The notes under the pieces are model-generated. The model had not been told where the DNA came from, ran no database searches, and saw nothing but the letters and a program-made list of their open reading frames with translations. The translations under genes were made by a program, and so were the position numbers. A stretch of DNA of 64,000 nucleotides from an uncultured bacterium (GTDB lineage: Bacteria; Planctomycetota; UBA1135; GCA-002686595), in contig CALCXM010000042.1 of assembly GCA_937905825.1 (NCBI GenBank), positions 1-64,000 on the forward strand, in the 5' to 3' direction. Of this stretch, positions 1 to 7,407 are shown piece after piece; positions within the stretch are counted from its first letter, which is position 1; the number at the start of each line of letters is the position of its first letter.

Positions 1-106
1 AGCGCGCAATGAAGGGCACGGTGGCGCCCTCGTCCAGCAGTTGAATGGTGGCCAAGATCTGGCCTTCCGCCACGTTCAGTTCTTTTGCGATCAGTTTGGA
101 TATCAT
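1..106 (-). CDS. tex: Tex family transcription accessory protein, N-terminal fragment
   Basis: This is the first 35 codons of a gene that runs off the left edge. The translation begins [12 protein letters not shown] and contains [13 protein letters not shown], the hallmark N-terminus of Tex, whose relatives have LLDEGNTVPFIARY at the same place. Tex is a large, usually about 770-residue, S1-domain RNA-binding protein acting on transcription complexes and stalled RNA polymerase. The ATG at 106 matches the usual Tex start, though no good Shine-Dalgarno sequence precedes it. The nucleic-acid-binding domains lie outside the window, so nothing can be said about whether the gene is intact. Confidence 0.85.
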   Translation of the reverse strand, partial: MISKLIAKELNVAEGQILATIQLLDEGATVPFIAR

Positions 107-588
107 GGTCGATCGCGATTATGCCAAAGGGCGACCTGGCGGGTCGAGTGGTCGCGCGCTTTCAGACTCGACGCTCGGACAATCTAGGAATGACCATGGG
201 CCTGTGTCTGGCAGCTTTTGGTTCTTAGGACCCGACCATGGCAGCCACTCGATCCACGAATCCCACTGGATGTCGGGAGGCTCCGGGTGCTCGCGAGAAG
301 GCCCCCAGCCCGCCCTACTGAAGAACGACGCCAAGGGATTTCGACTCTTGGGGGCCGCGTTCTCAGCGTTGCTCCCTGTCAGGACCTCGCATTGATGCCA
401 GCCGGTGGCTTCAACGGCGATCAGAAGCTCAGTTCAACCCCACGTCAGGCGTGCTTCGCGGAGGCCCATTCGCCTTCTCGGTGGATTGGTTGGCGATCCA
501 TTTCACTGGCGACGTCGGGGCACCTCTGCAGTACTTCCGGTCGAGGGGATGCCCCACGCGTCGTTCCGACGCCCGAGTTCTTCAGATC
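107..588. other. Intergenic region upstream of tex
   Basis: About 480 bases lie between the tex start and the end of the RCC1-repeat gene, both on the minus strand. It should hold the tex promoter and any terminator of the RCC1-repeat gene. The short open frames here look neither protein-like nor of recognisable family, and I saw no strong hairpin. Confidence 0.5.
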
Positions 589-2439
589 CTATGGCAGCCA
601 GGTGACAGCCCAGGCGTTCGTGAAATTAAATCCCGCCCCCGAGCAAGCGTTGGCTGCGTCCCGGTACCAGAGCTGGTAGTTGGTGGGGACGCCGACGCCG
701 TAGCTCGACTGGCCGAAGGGTTGGCCCTGGAAGTTGGTGAAGGTGGTGGCCCCTGCAGAAGTGACTTGCACTTGCGAGCGAGCTGTCTGGCCAGCGACGC
801 AGAGCAGACCGTCGCCAAACGGATTGCCGAATCCGCCGTTGAGCTGGTTGGCTCCCCGCAGGATCAGGCCCGGTTTGTTGCCTGGAACGCCGAGGACTTG
901 GAGCTGGAAGGTGTCGCCTGCGATCGACGGGTTGCCCGAGGCACCCAGGGTCGCACCTCCGATGCCGCTACTGTTCGCGCAGCCTTCATTGGCAGAGCCG
1001 TTGGCCAGGCACGGGCAGAGGGAGCCACTGCCGTCTCCGAAACAGTACGCCACGCCGGAGCCCACACACTCATCCGGGATGCAATCCAGATTGAGGTCCG
1101 CGCTCGACCCGCTCGAAATATCCAGGTGGTCAAAGATCCCGTTTCCGTTGCAATCAAGAGACGCGAGGAATTCCGTGTCCAAGACGGGAGGCAGCGGAGC
1201 TCCCGAGCTCGCGTCAATGTCCATGGAAGCGTAAAGGCCATCCCCCTTCACAAACCAGGTCAGTCCCGTGATGCTGCCCTGTGGAATGGTGGTCCCAAGC
1301 GGGACTCCCGACTCCATAACGTCGTGGTGCAGGTTCCCCGAGAATGGAACCTGGAGGTCGTAGTTGATCCACACGACCACGTCCAAACCACTCGGAATCC
1401 CGTACTGCGCCTTGTTTGGGTCAGTGATCAAGTCCCAGTCCCGGACCAGGATCTTCTCTACCGAGTCCGTTTGGAACGAGTCACCATCCAGGGTGTTCCC
1501 CAGGTGATGCGGTCCGCCAATGGCGGGGAGGTAGGTGCTTGAGTCGTAGAACCCGTAGTAGATGAAGTCGCTCCCGGTGTTCTCGAGAACAGCCGAATAG
1601 GTGCTGCCCGTTGGGCCAACCAAGAACGCGGTCGGGACGACCGCAGCGGGGCCTTGAACCTCCCATAGTTCCAACGCAGGGCAGGCGCATGGATCCGGGC
1701 ACCCCGGGCTGACGCCCTTCCAGGAGTATCCCGCGGCAACCGGCCAGTAGTCACCAAAGTTGAAGGGCGCGGGGGGTGTGTAGGGCACCAAGGCGAGCGA
1801 GTGGGCAAAGCCCCCGATCACCTCTGTGAACCCTGTCCCTGTGGGGGTGGTGGAAACCTGGCCAAAGTCATCCTTTCCCCACGACACGATAGAGCTACTC
1901 GTACTCAGTGCGAGGGAGTGGTGTCCGCCCCCGGCTACCTGGGTGAAGCCCGTTCCGCTCGGGGCGCCTGAGACTTGCCCGAAGATGTCGTGCCCCCACC
2001 CCACGATGGAGCCGTTCGCAGTCAGTGCGAGGGAGTGATACGTGGCGCTCCCGGCTATCTGGGTGAAGCCAGTTCCGCTGGGTGTGCCGGACACCTGCCC
2101 GAGATCGTCTCGTCCCCACGATACGATGGAGCCTGATGCATCCAAGGCCAGAGAATGGGAGCTGCCGGCCGCCACCTGTGTAAAGCCAGTTCCGCTGGGC
2201 GTGTTGGATTGCTGGCCCCAGGCATCGCTTCCCCACGACACGATGGTGCCTGTCGCGTCCAGAGCCAGCGAGTGACTTTGGCCCCCTGCCACGTGCGTGT
2301 AGCCAGTCCCGCTGGGCGTGTTGGACAGCCCGGCCCCACCCCATCCCCAGGATACGATGCCATCTTGAGCCCCCGCCAGAATTGGGATCAGGCCGATGAG
2401 GGAAAGGGCGAGAAGGGGGCGGGCAAGAATCGGGCGCAT
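589..2439 (-). CDS. Secreted RCC1-repeat protein with dockerin-like repeat and Cys-rich C-terminal domain
   Basis: The protein has 616 residues. The ATG at 2439 is preceded by GAGGAAGACCT and opens a clear signal peptide (MRPILARPLLALSLIGLI, cleaved near AGA-Q). Residues about 26-225 hold about five tandem RCC1-like units of 40 residues, each with HSLAL and IVSWG; RCC1 blades are normally about 50 residues. A middle region of unknown fold follows, then a dockerin-like calcium-loop pair (DCNGNGIFDHLD ... LDCIPDEC). The last 145 residues start at YCFGDGSGSLCPC and end in a WYRD...GFNFTN block. That C-terminal domain recurs in the genes at 23613 and 35003. The function is unknown; an exported binding protein displayed at the surface is an inference. 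The open frame extends upstream to 2916 but that part is not protein-like. Confidence 0.85.
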   Translation of the reverse strand: MRPILARPLLALSLIGLIPILAGAQDGIVSWGWGGAGLSNTPSGTGYTHVAGGQSHSLALDATGTIVSWGSDAWGQQSNTPSGTGFTQVAAGSSHSLALDASGSIVSWGRDDLGQVSGTPSGTGFTQIAGSATYHSLALTANGSIVGWGHDIFGQVSGAPSGTGFTQVAGGGHHSLALSTSSSIVSWGKDDFGQVSTTPTGTGFTEVIGGFAHSLALVPYTPPAPFNFGDYWPVAAGYSWKGVSPGCPDPCACPALELWEVQGPAAVVPTAFLVGPTGSTYSAVLENTGSDFIYYGFYDSSTYLPAIGGPHHLGNTLDGDSFQTDSVEKILVRDWDLITDPNKAQYGIPSGLDVVVWINYDLQVPFSGNLHHDVMESGVPLGTTIPQGSITGLTWFVKGDGLYASMDIDASSGAPLPPVLDTEFLASLDCNGNGIFDHLDISSGSSADLNLDCIPDECVGSGVAYCFGDGSGSLCPCLANGSANEGCANSSGIGGATLGASGNPSIAGDTFQLQVLGVPGNKPGLILRGANQLNGGFGNPFGDGLLCVAGQTARSQVQVTSAGATTFTNFQGQPFGQSSYGVGVPTNYQLWYRDAANACSGAGFNFTNAWAVTWLP

Positions 2440-2998
2440 AGGTCTTCCTCGGCGGCGGCTGAGTTGGGAGTTCGTCCAGTGGATGGGATCGAGTGTAGAC
2501 TGCCCGTCCAGATTGAGGGCAGCAATCCAACCCGCCGTGTCCTTAACCGCGCGGCACCGCACAGGGGGGGTAGGGCTGGTGAATAGGACATCGATCATTT
2601 CGCCATGCAAGGGGCCCAGGAGCCGGGATGGCTGCGCAAAGCGATTCACTTTTTCTCGTTCGCGTCGATGGGGAGTTTCAGCGAACGATGGCGACTGACC
2701 CGGCTCGTCCGCACTCCAGCATTCGATGGAGGAGCTCACGTTCAATCGCAAGCTCAGCCTGCGGCGCGATTTGATCTCCGGGGTGAAGCTCCTGTTGCCG
2801 GGTCGGTTGGGATGGACCCGTCGTGGGGAGCCGCCTTGAAATGGGGAACCGAATCGGGGGATTTGGATGGCTCTTTCGACCTTGCGTGGCAGTAAAACTC
2901 CCTCGACCTCTTCCATGTAGAGTCCGATGCCGATTGGCGGATTCGGAGGGCGCGAGGTTCAATGCGGAACGCGGCCGATGCCGCGCGCGGAACGACAG
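2440..2998. other. Divergent intergenic region
   Basis: These 559 bases separate the minus-strand RCC1-repeat gene from the plus-strand DksA-type gene and should hold both promoters. Open frames on both strands (for example the upstream extension of the RCC1 frame) are rich in Arg, Ser and Pro in the manner of out-of-frame translations. No gene is recognised. Confidence 0.5.
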
Positions 2999-3316
2999 AT
3001 GACCGACGATTACTCAACGATCCAAGCCTCTCTCGAGGAGCGCTTGCGCGAGCTCTTGGAGCGCGCGAGCGAAATCGAGGACGACCTCAGCCAGCCCGGT
3101 GACGACGACTGGGCGGAGAACGCCAGCGAGTCAGGGGGCGATGAGGTTCAGTCGCGCGTTGGACAGGCCACGTTTATGGGGATCGAGCGCATTCGGAAGG
3201 CACTTGCTGCAATCCGCAACGGGACCTATGGGAAATGCGCTGGCTGCCAGAAGCCGATCAGCCCAGAGCGACTCGAAGCGCTGCCCGAGGCCACGAAGTG
3301 CGTGCGCTGCGCATAG
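2999..3316 (+). CDS. DksA/TraR-family C4 zinc-finger protein
   Basis: The protein has 105 residues and resembles the short DksA/TraR family, which binds the RNA polymerase secondary channel and adjusts initiation, often with ppGpp. The N-terminal 30 residues are a charged helix, followed by an acidic stretch (GDDDWAENASES) and a C-terminal four-cysteine zinc finger: C80-x2-C83 and C101-x2-C104, in GKCAGCQKPISPERL and KCVRC. The acidic tip motif is not an exact DxxDxA. The start at 2999 (MTDDYST) gives the usual family length; ATGs further upstream at 2927 and 2978 would only add an atypical leader. The next gene begins 10 bases after the stop, so the two are probably co-transcribed. Confidence 0.85.
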   Translation: MTDDYSTIQASLEERLRELLERASEIEDDLSQPGDDDWAENASESGGDEVQSRVGQATFMGIERIRKALAAIRNGTYGKCAGCQKPISPERLEALPEATKCVRCA

Positions 3317-3326
3317 GTTCTTGAAC

Positions 3327-4031
3327 ATGCCCAACTCACCGACTTTCCGGCTCGACGTGCTCGGCTTTTCCGTTCTGAAGGAGATCGAAGGTTCGTGGAC
3401 GGACGGAGACTTCAAGGAGCTGCTTGCCCGCTTGCAGTTTGACGACACGTCCGAGCTGGATGCGGCCGGGCTGCGCGAGATGTGCGTGCTCGCTTTGAGC
3501 GACCTAAAGCCCCCCGCCGCTGCTGCGTTGCTGCTCGAGTACCGCCTCTCGGATGGGCTGACCAGTGGTCAGATCCAGAACACATCGCAAGAGATGGTCG
3601 ACGAGAAGCTCTGGGAGGAATACGCGGACATGCCCTTGCACGAACGCTTCTTCCACGTGGGCAGCCTGCTCTACCAGGCCTTCCCGCGACTCGTGCCGAT
3701 CCCGGACGCGGTTGAGATTCGGGTCCAGGTCACCGCCGAGGGCACCGATGGAGTGCGCTTGCTCAGCGCGCCTCTGCACGAGTCGTTGCTGGTGCGTTGG
3801 CTAGCGGACGGCATGCCGGATTCAGCGCCTTTGAACCGTTTGTTCGGGGATGCGGTCGGGGGCAAGCCGTTTCCCGAGGCAGAGTCGATCGTCTGGATCG
3901 TCAAGAGCTCGCCGATCGAGGGCAGCACCTTGGAATTCGAAGTGATCGGCTCGGGCTACTGGCTCGACGGATTGCGCGAGACAAAATCCTACGCCTCGTC
4001 AGCGTGTCCGGACCCGGTGCGTTCGCGTTAG
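3327..4031 (+). CDS. Hypothetical cytoplasmic protein
   Basis: This 234-residue protein starts at an ATG 10 bases after the DksA-type gene, suggesting an operon. It has no signal peptide, membrane segment or cysteine motif. The first half is helical and acidic (DDTSELDAAGLREMCVLALSDLK), the second half has alternating strand-like segments, and it ends in a serine- and arginine-containing tail. Codon use matches its neighbours, with strong G/C at third positions, which supports a real gene. I do not recognise the family. Confidence 0.7.
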   Translation: MPNSPTFRLDVLGFSVLKEIEGSWTDGDFKELLARLQFDDTSELDAAGLREMCVLALSDLKPPAAAALLLEYRLSDGLTSGQIQNTSQEMVDEKLWEEYADMPLHERFFHVGSLLYQAFPRLVPIPDAVEIRVQVTAEGTDGVRLLSAPLHESLLVRWLADGMPDSAPLNRLFGDAVGGKPFPEAESIVWIVKSSPIEGSTLEFEVIGSGYWLDGLRETKSYASSACPDPVRSR

Positions 4032-4173
4032 CGGTCCGGCGTCTGCGCTCGTTCAGCTCTACGCTGGCACCCTCGTCGAGGGCCTGGCCCCATCCCAGCA
4101 CGCGAACGAAGCCGCGCTCGACCCCGCCAGCACTCGCGGCGCGCTTTGAACCTGGTTCGGTGGGCGCTCTAGG

Positions 4174-4716
4174 CTACGAAGTGAACGCGGCTGCCGTCAG
4201 CTGCATTTCAATCAGGTCCGTCGTCTCGCCTTCCCATTCGAGTTCCGCCTTTTGCAGCCCCGTGCGAACGAAGCCAAGGCTCTCGTAGACGTGGATCCCC
4301 CGTGGGTTGAAGGCGTACACCTCGAGGTCGATGCGTTTCAGGCCCAGCACCTGGAAGGCGTGCGCGAAGAGGATGCGGATCGCACGGCTACCCAACCCTC
4401 GGTTGCGATCTTCGGGATTTGAGATCGCCACACGGAAGTGTCCTGTCTGCGCGTCCCAATCGATCTCGTTGATGACGACTTCGCCGCACAAATGAGCCGG
4501 CTTGGTGTCTTCAAAGATGCCGTAGTCCACGCGGCTCCCATCGTCCGGGATGCGGCGGTAGAAAGCTTCGCATTGCTCGAGGGTGAACTCCTGACTCGTT
4601 CCGGTCAAGCGCTTGGATTCGGGGTCTTCGAAGCCCGCGAACAAGGCGGCGGCGTGCTCAACCCCCAATGGGCGCAAGGTCATGCCAGCCCCACGCAAGA
4701 TTGGTTTTTCGATCAT
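4174..4716 (-). CDS. GNAT-family N-acetyltransferase
   Basis: The protein has 180 residues, the usual length for RimJ/RimL-like GNAT enzymes, which move an acetyl group from acetyl-CoA to an amine on a protein N-terminus or small molecule. It contains the acetyl-CoA loop (RNRGLGSRAIRILF, matching R/QxxGxG/A) followed by the family's NPRGIHVYESLGFVRTG segment. The ATG at 4716 (MIEKPILRGAGMTLRPL) was chosen over the longer frame from 4812 because the family begins with a strand of the type LRPL. It converges on the preceding gene with about 140 bases between. The substrate cannot be predicted. Confidence 0.85.
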   Translation of the reverse strand: MIEKPILRGAGMTLRPLGVEHAAALFAGFEDPESKRLTGTSQEFTLEQCEAFYRRIPDDGSRVDYGIFEDTKPAHLCGEVVINEIDWDAQTGHFRVAISNPEDRNRGLGSRAIRILFAHAFQVLGLKRIDLEVYAFNPRGIHVYESLGFVRTGLQKAELEWEGETTDLIEMQLTAAAFTS

Positions 4717-5089
4717 AGCTCCGCCGATTATGGCAAGTGCCGCGCAGCACGCCAGCACCTCCGCGGAGTCCGCAATTCTTAACTTGGGGGGTGGCTCTGG
4801 TTCCTGGGCCACCTCGGGGGGACAAACCTGTTCGATGGTTTCCCCCCCAGGCTTGTGGCTACATCATTGACCCGCCCTGATCGTTCGTGATTGCAAGTGA
4901 GGCAGGTCCTGTACTGCTCCTGGAGTTCACACCCGCCTGTGGACAGCTCCAGTGTTGCCGTTGCCGTGTTGGGTCGCCTGAAACCCCGATGCGGAATTTT
5001 CGAGATTGATGTCGCCGGGCGGGAGGGCTTGCTTCTTGGACGGGTGGACCCCATTCAACGACCGCACCACCCCGCATCCGGAGCCAAAC
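4717..5089. other. Divergent intergenic region
   Basis: These 373 bases lie between the acetyltransferase (minus) and the secreted protein at 5090 (plus). The region should carry both promoters. I see no recognised gene, strong hairpin or repeat. Confidence 0.45.
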
Positions 5090-6607
5090 ATGTTCCTCAA
5101 ACTTCGACCCCTTCTTCGTCGCCTTTCCCTGCTCCTAGCTCTTCCACTGTTGGCCGTCCTGGCGGCTGCCCACGAGGGACAGGACTACCTTTTTGAACAA
5201 GACTTCGACGCCGCACCGCCCCAGTTGGACGGCCTCGTGGAGAGCTGGATCAACTGGCTCGGCCACGGTGAGTACGAGCGCACCGGAGGCCAACCCTTTG
5301 CCGGTTCCGTTCCGCCCGGCTTGCCGCCGGAAGTGACGGACATCTACCTCAACATCGAGGGGGGCAGCACACAGCGCAGCGGCGGTTGCGTGTACACCTG
5401 GCACTCCCGCACCGTCTGGATTCAGTTCTCCGATGGCTCCTCGTTCTTTTGGTGGAGCATCCACACGGAGCTCGATTGTCCTGGCTCCGTGGAGGTCTTC
5501 GACAATGTGATTGCGAGCGGCGGCATCGAGGATCCGGTCACCGGATCCTGGAGCGGCTGGGTGCGATCCTACTCCAAGGAGAACCTCCAGGTGCAGCGGC
5601 GAGCGTCGTTGCGCGGCTCGGCCACCTCCGTTGCCGATCTCAGCTCGCTTTCCCTGCTGTCCATGCCCCTAGTGGGCACTGGCCATGGCGATGTTGACGT
5701 GACCTTTGCCCCGGGCGGAGTGTTGGACCTGCGCGGCTACAACGGTTCGGGGGGCCGACTGTTCGAGACGGATCTTCCGATCACCCTGCGCTGCGACTCC
5801 ATTCTCTTGGATCCCGGTGTCCAAATTTCCGACTTGATTTCACCAGCCCCGATTCAGTTGCCTGGAACAGTCGTGCATGAATTGGCCTTGCTCGGTGGCT
5901 CACCTGTGGTTGCCAACGAGGGCCCGTCGTCCAAGCGACTCTGGGTTTCCAACTTCAGCAACGCGCCGGGGCCCGTCAGCGTCGACTGGATCGACGTCCT
6001 GGGTTGGAGCTTTGGCGGCCCCATCCTTCTGCCCCTTGCTCCGCTGCAGTCGAGTTCCTTGCAGATGCAACTGCTCGTTCCCCCCGGTGTGCCCGCTGGA
6101 ACGGAGAGCCCAGTTCAGGTGTCCTTGCAAGCAGGAGCAAGCCAAACGCTTGAGAGTTTCCTCATTACCCGCGCCCAGAACATGGCGCCTGGGCCGCAGA
6201 TCTATTGCCTGGCCAAGCAGAACAGTCTCGGTTGTCTGCCGGCCATCGCCACCTCTGGTGCGCCGTCCCTAACCGGCTACGATGACTTTGTGATGCATGC
6301 CACGGATGTCCTGCTGAACAAGTTCGGGGTTGCCTTCTACGGCTCGGCGCCGGCACAGCTGCCCTTCCAAGGGGGTCTGTTGTGTGTCCAGCCTCCCCTA
6401 AAGCGCACGGCACCACGCCTCTCTGTCCCCTTGAACTCCGGAGTGGCTTGCGACGGCTGGTACAGCTATCACTTCAGCCAGGAGTCTATGATAAACGAGG
6501 GCTTTGCACCGGGCACAACGCTCAACGCGCAGTGGTGGAGTCGTGATCCTGCGGACCCCTTCGGTACGGGACTCAGCAACGCGGTGAGCTTTACCGTTGG
6601 GCCATAG
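5090..6607 (+). CDS. Secreted protein with YC-type C-terminal domain
   Basis: The protein has 505 residues and starts with a strong signal peptide (MFLKLRPLLRRLSLLLALPL, cleaved near AAA-HEG). The N-terminal 200 residues contain many Trp and paired Cys (GGCVYTWHS, TELDCPGS) and may be a jelly-roll-like domain. Residues about 280-370 look like an immunoglobulin-type strand region. The C-terminal 135 residues begin IYCLAKQNSLGCLP, pass PFQGGLLCV and a second Cys pair, and end with WWSRDPADPFGTGLSNA. That C-terminal block resembles the end of the gene at 29766 and is a variant of the one in the genes at 589, 23613 and 35003. No catalytic motif is visible. An extracellular or surface role follows from the signal peptide only. 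Confidence 0.8.
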   Translation: MFLKLRPLLRRLSLLLALPLLAVLAAAHEGQDYLFEQDFDAAPPQLDGLVESWINWLGHGEYERTGGQPFAGSVPPGLPPEVTDIYLNIEGGSTQRSGGCVYTWHSRTVWIQFSDGSSFFWWSIHTELDCPGSVEVFDNVIASGGIEDPVTGSWSGWVRSYSKENLQVQRRASLRGSATSVADLSSLSLLSMPLVGTGHGDVDVTFAPGGVLDLRGYNGSGGRLFETDLPITLRCDSILLDPGVQISDLISPAPIQLPGTVVHELALLGGSPVVANEGPSSKRLWVSNFSNAPGPVSVDWIDVLGWSFGGPILLPLAPLQSSSLQMQLLVPPGVPAGTESPVQVSLQAGASQTLESFLITRAQNMAPGPQIYCLAKQNSLGCLPAIATSGAPSLTGYDDFVMHATDVLLNKFGVAFYGSAPAQLPFQGGLLCVQPPLKRTAPRLSVPLNSGVACDGWYSYHFSQESMINEGFAPGTTLNAQWWSRDPADPFGTGLSNAVSFTVGP

Positions 6608-6813
6608 GGTGGAATTCGTGGGGGATGGACTGCGGAAGTGCAGGCCCGTCCCCCCTCACCGCGGGTTCTTCCAGGTCAAGGCTCCTGGATCCAACCGTGG
6701 CCAGCGGCGTGCCGCGCTTGGCCGGTGGGGGAAGCGCGCTGGCGCTGAAGCGTCAGGAGCCCCTGATCCAGCAATGTCATGACTTGTTCTCTGACTTGCT
6801 CCATAATCCAACC

Positions 6814-7407
6814 ATGGGGGCAACAGACTCGAGCCTATCCGTGGAGCTCTTGAAGCGCATTCGCGCCGGGGATGGTGCGGCGTGGGAGGAACTCTACTTG
6901 CGCTATCGAGATCCACTGCTGCTCTCCATTCGCTGTCGGCTGAGTCAGAAGTTGCGCGGCAGGCTTACGTCGGAGGATATCTTGCAAAGCGTCGTCAAGG
7001 ATGCCCTCGGCGATCTGCACAAGTTTGAGCACCGCGGGCCTGGTTCCCTGGGCCACTACTTGCATGCGTGCGTGCTCAACAAGATACGCAACAAGGCGGA
7101 CTACCATGACGCCATCAAGCGCGCAGGGGACGTTCCATTGAACGCGGAGATGAGGACCTCTTTGCCCATGGCGAGTCCTGACGAGGGGCCCGAGTACGCG
7201 GATCCCGCACGCTTCGGGGCCCTCGAACACGCCCTCGAACAACTGCAAGAGAACGTGCGCGAGCTCGTCCTGCTGCGACTGGTCGAGGGTCTCAGTAACT
7301 TGGAGGCCGCCGCAAGGGTCGGTATGAATCCAGGAGCTGCCTCGAAGGCTTACTGTCGCGGGCTAGCGCGGCTTGGAGCATTGACCGCCGGAGATGGAAC
7401 AGCATGA
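6814..7407 (+). CDS. ECF RNA polymerase sigma factor paired with a kinase
   Basis: This 197-residue protein is a sigma-70-family ECF factor. Region 2 is seen in ELYLRYRDPLLLSIRCRLSQ and the following SEDILQSVVKDAL. Region 4 is the C-terminal helix-turn-helix, LVLLRLVEGLSNLEAAARVG followed by a helix carrying AASKAYCRGLARL. It has the organisation of planctomycete ECF factors linked to Ser/Thr kinases. The ATG at 6814 was preferred to the frame start at 6625 because the upstream residues are not sigma-like. Its TGA overlaps the kinase ATG in ATGA, so the two are translationally coupled. The kinase probably controls the sigma factor by phosphorylation, as reported for other ECF/kinase pairs; that is an inference here. 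Confidence 0.88.
   Translation: MGATDSSLSVELLKRIRAGDGAAWEELYLRYRDPLLLSIRCRLSQKLRGRLTSEDILQSVVKDALGDLHKFEHRGPGSLGHYLHACVLNKIRNKADYHDAIKRAGDVPLNAEMRTSLPMASPDEGPEYADPARFGALEHALEQLQENVRELVLLRLVEGLSNLEAAARVGMNPGAASKAYCRGLARLGALTAGDGTA

Noticed and set aside
451-1542. A 363-codon plus-strand frame
   Set aside because: It is the antisense shadow of the RCC1-repeat gene and has no recognisable domain.
2440-2916. The upstream extension of the RCC1-repeat gene
   Set aside because: The signal peptide and ribosome site are at 2439; the extra residues are low-quality Arg/Ser/Pro sequence.
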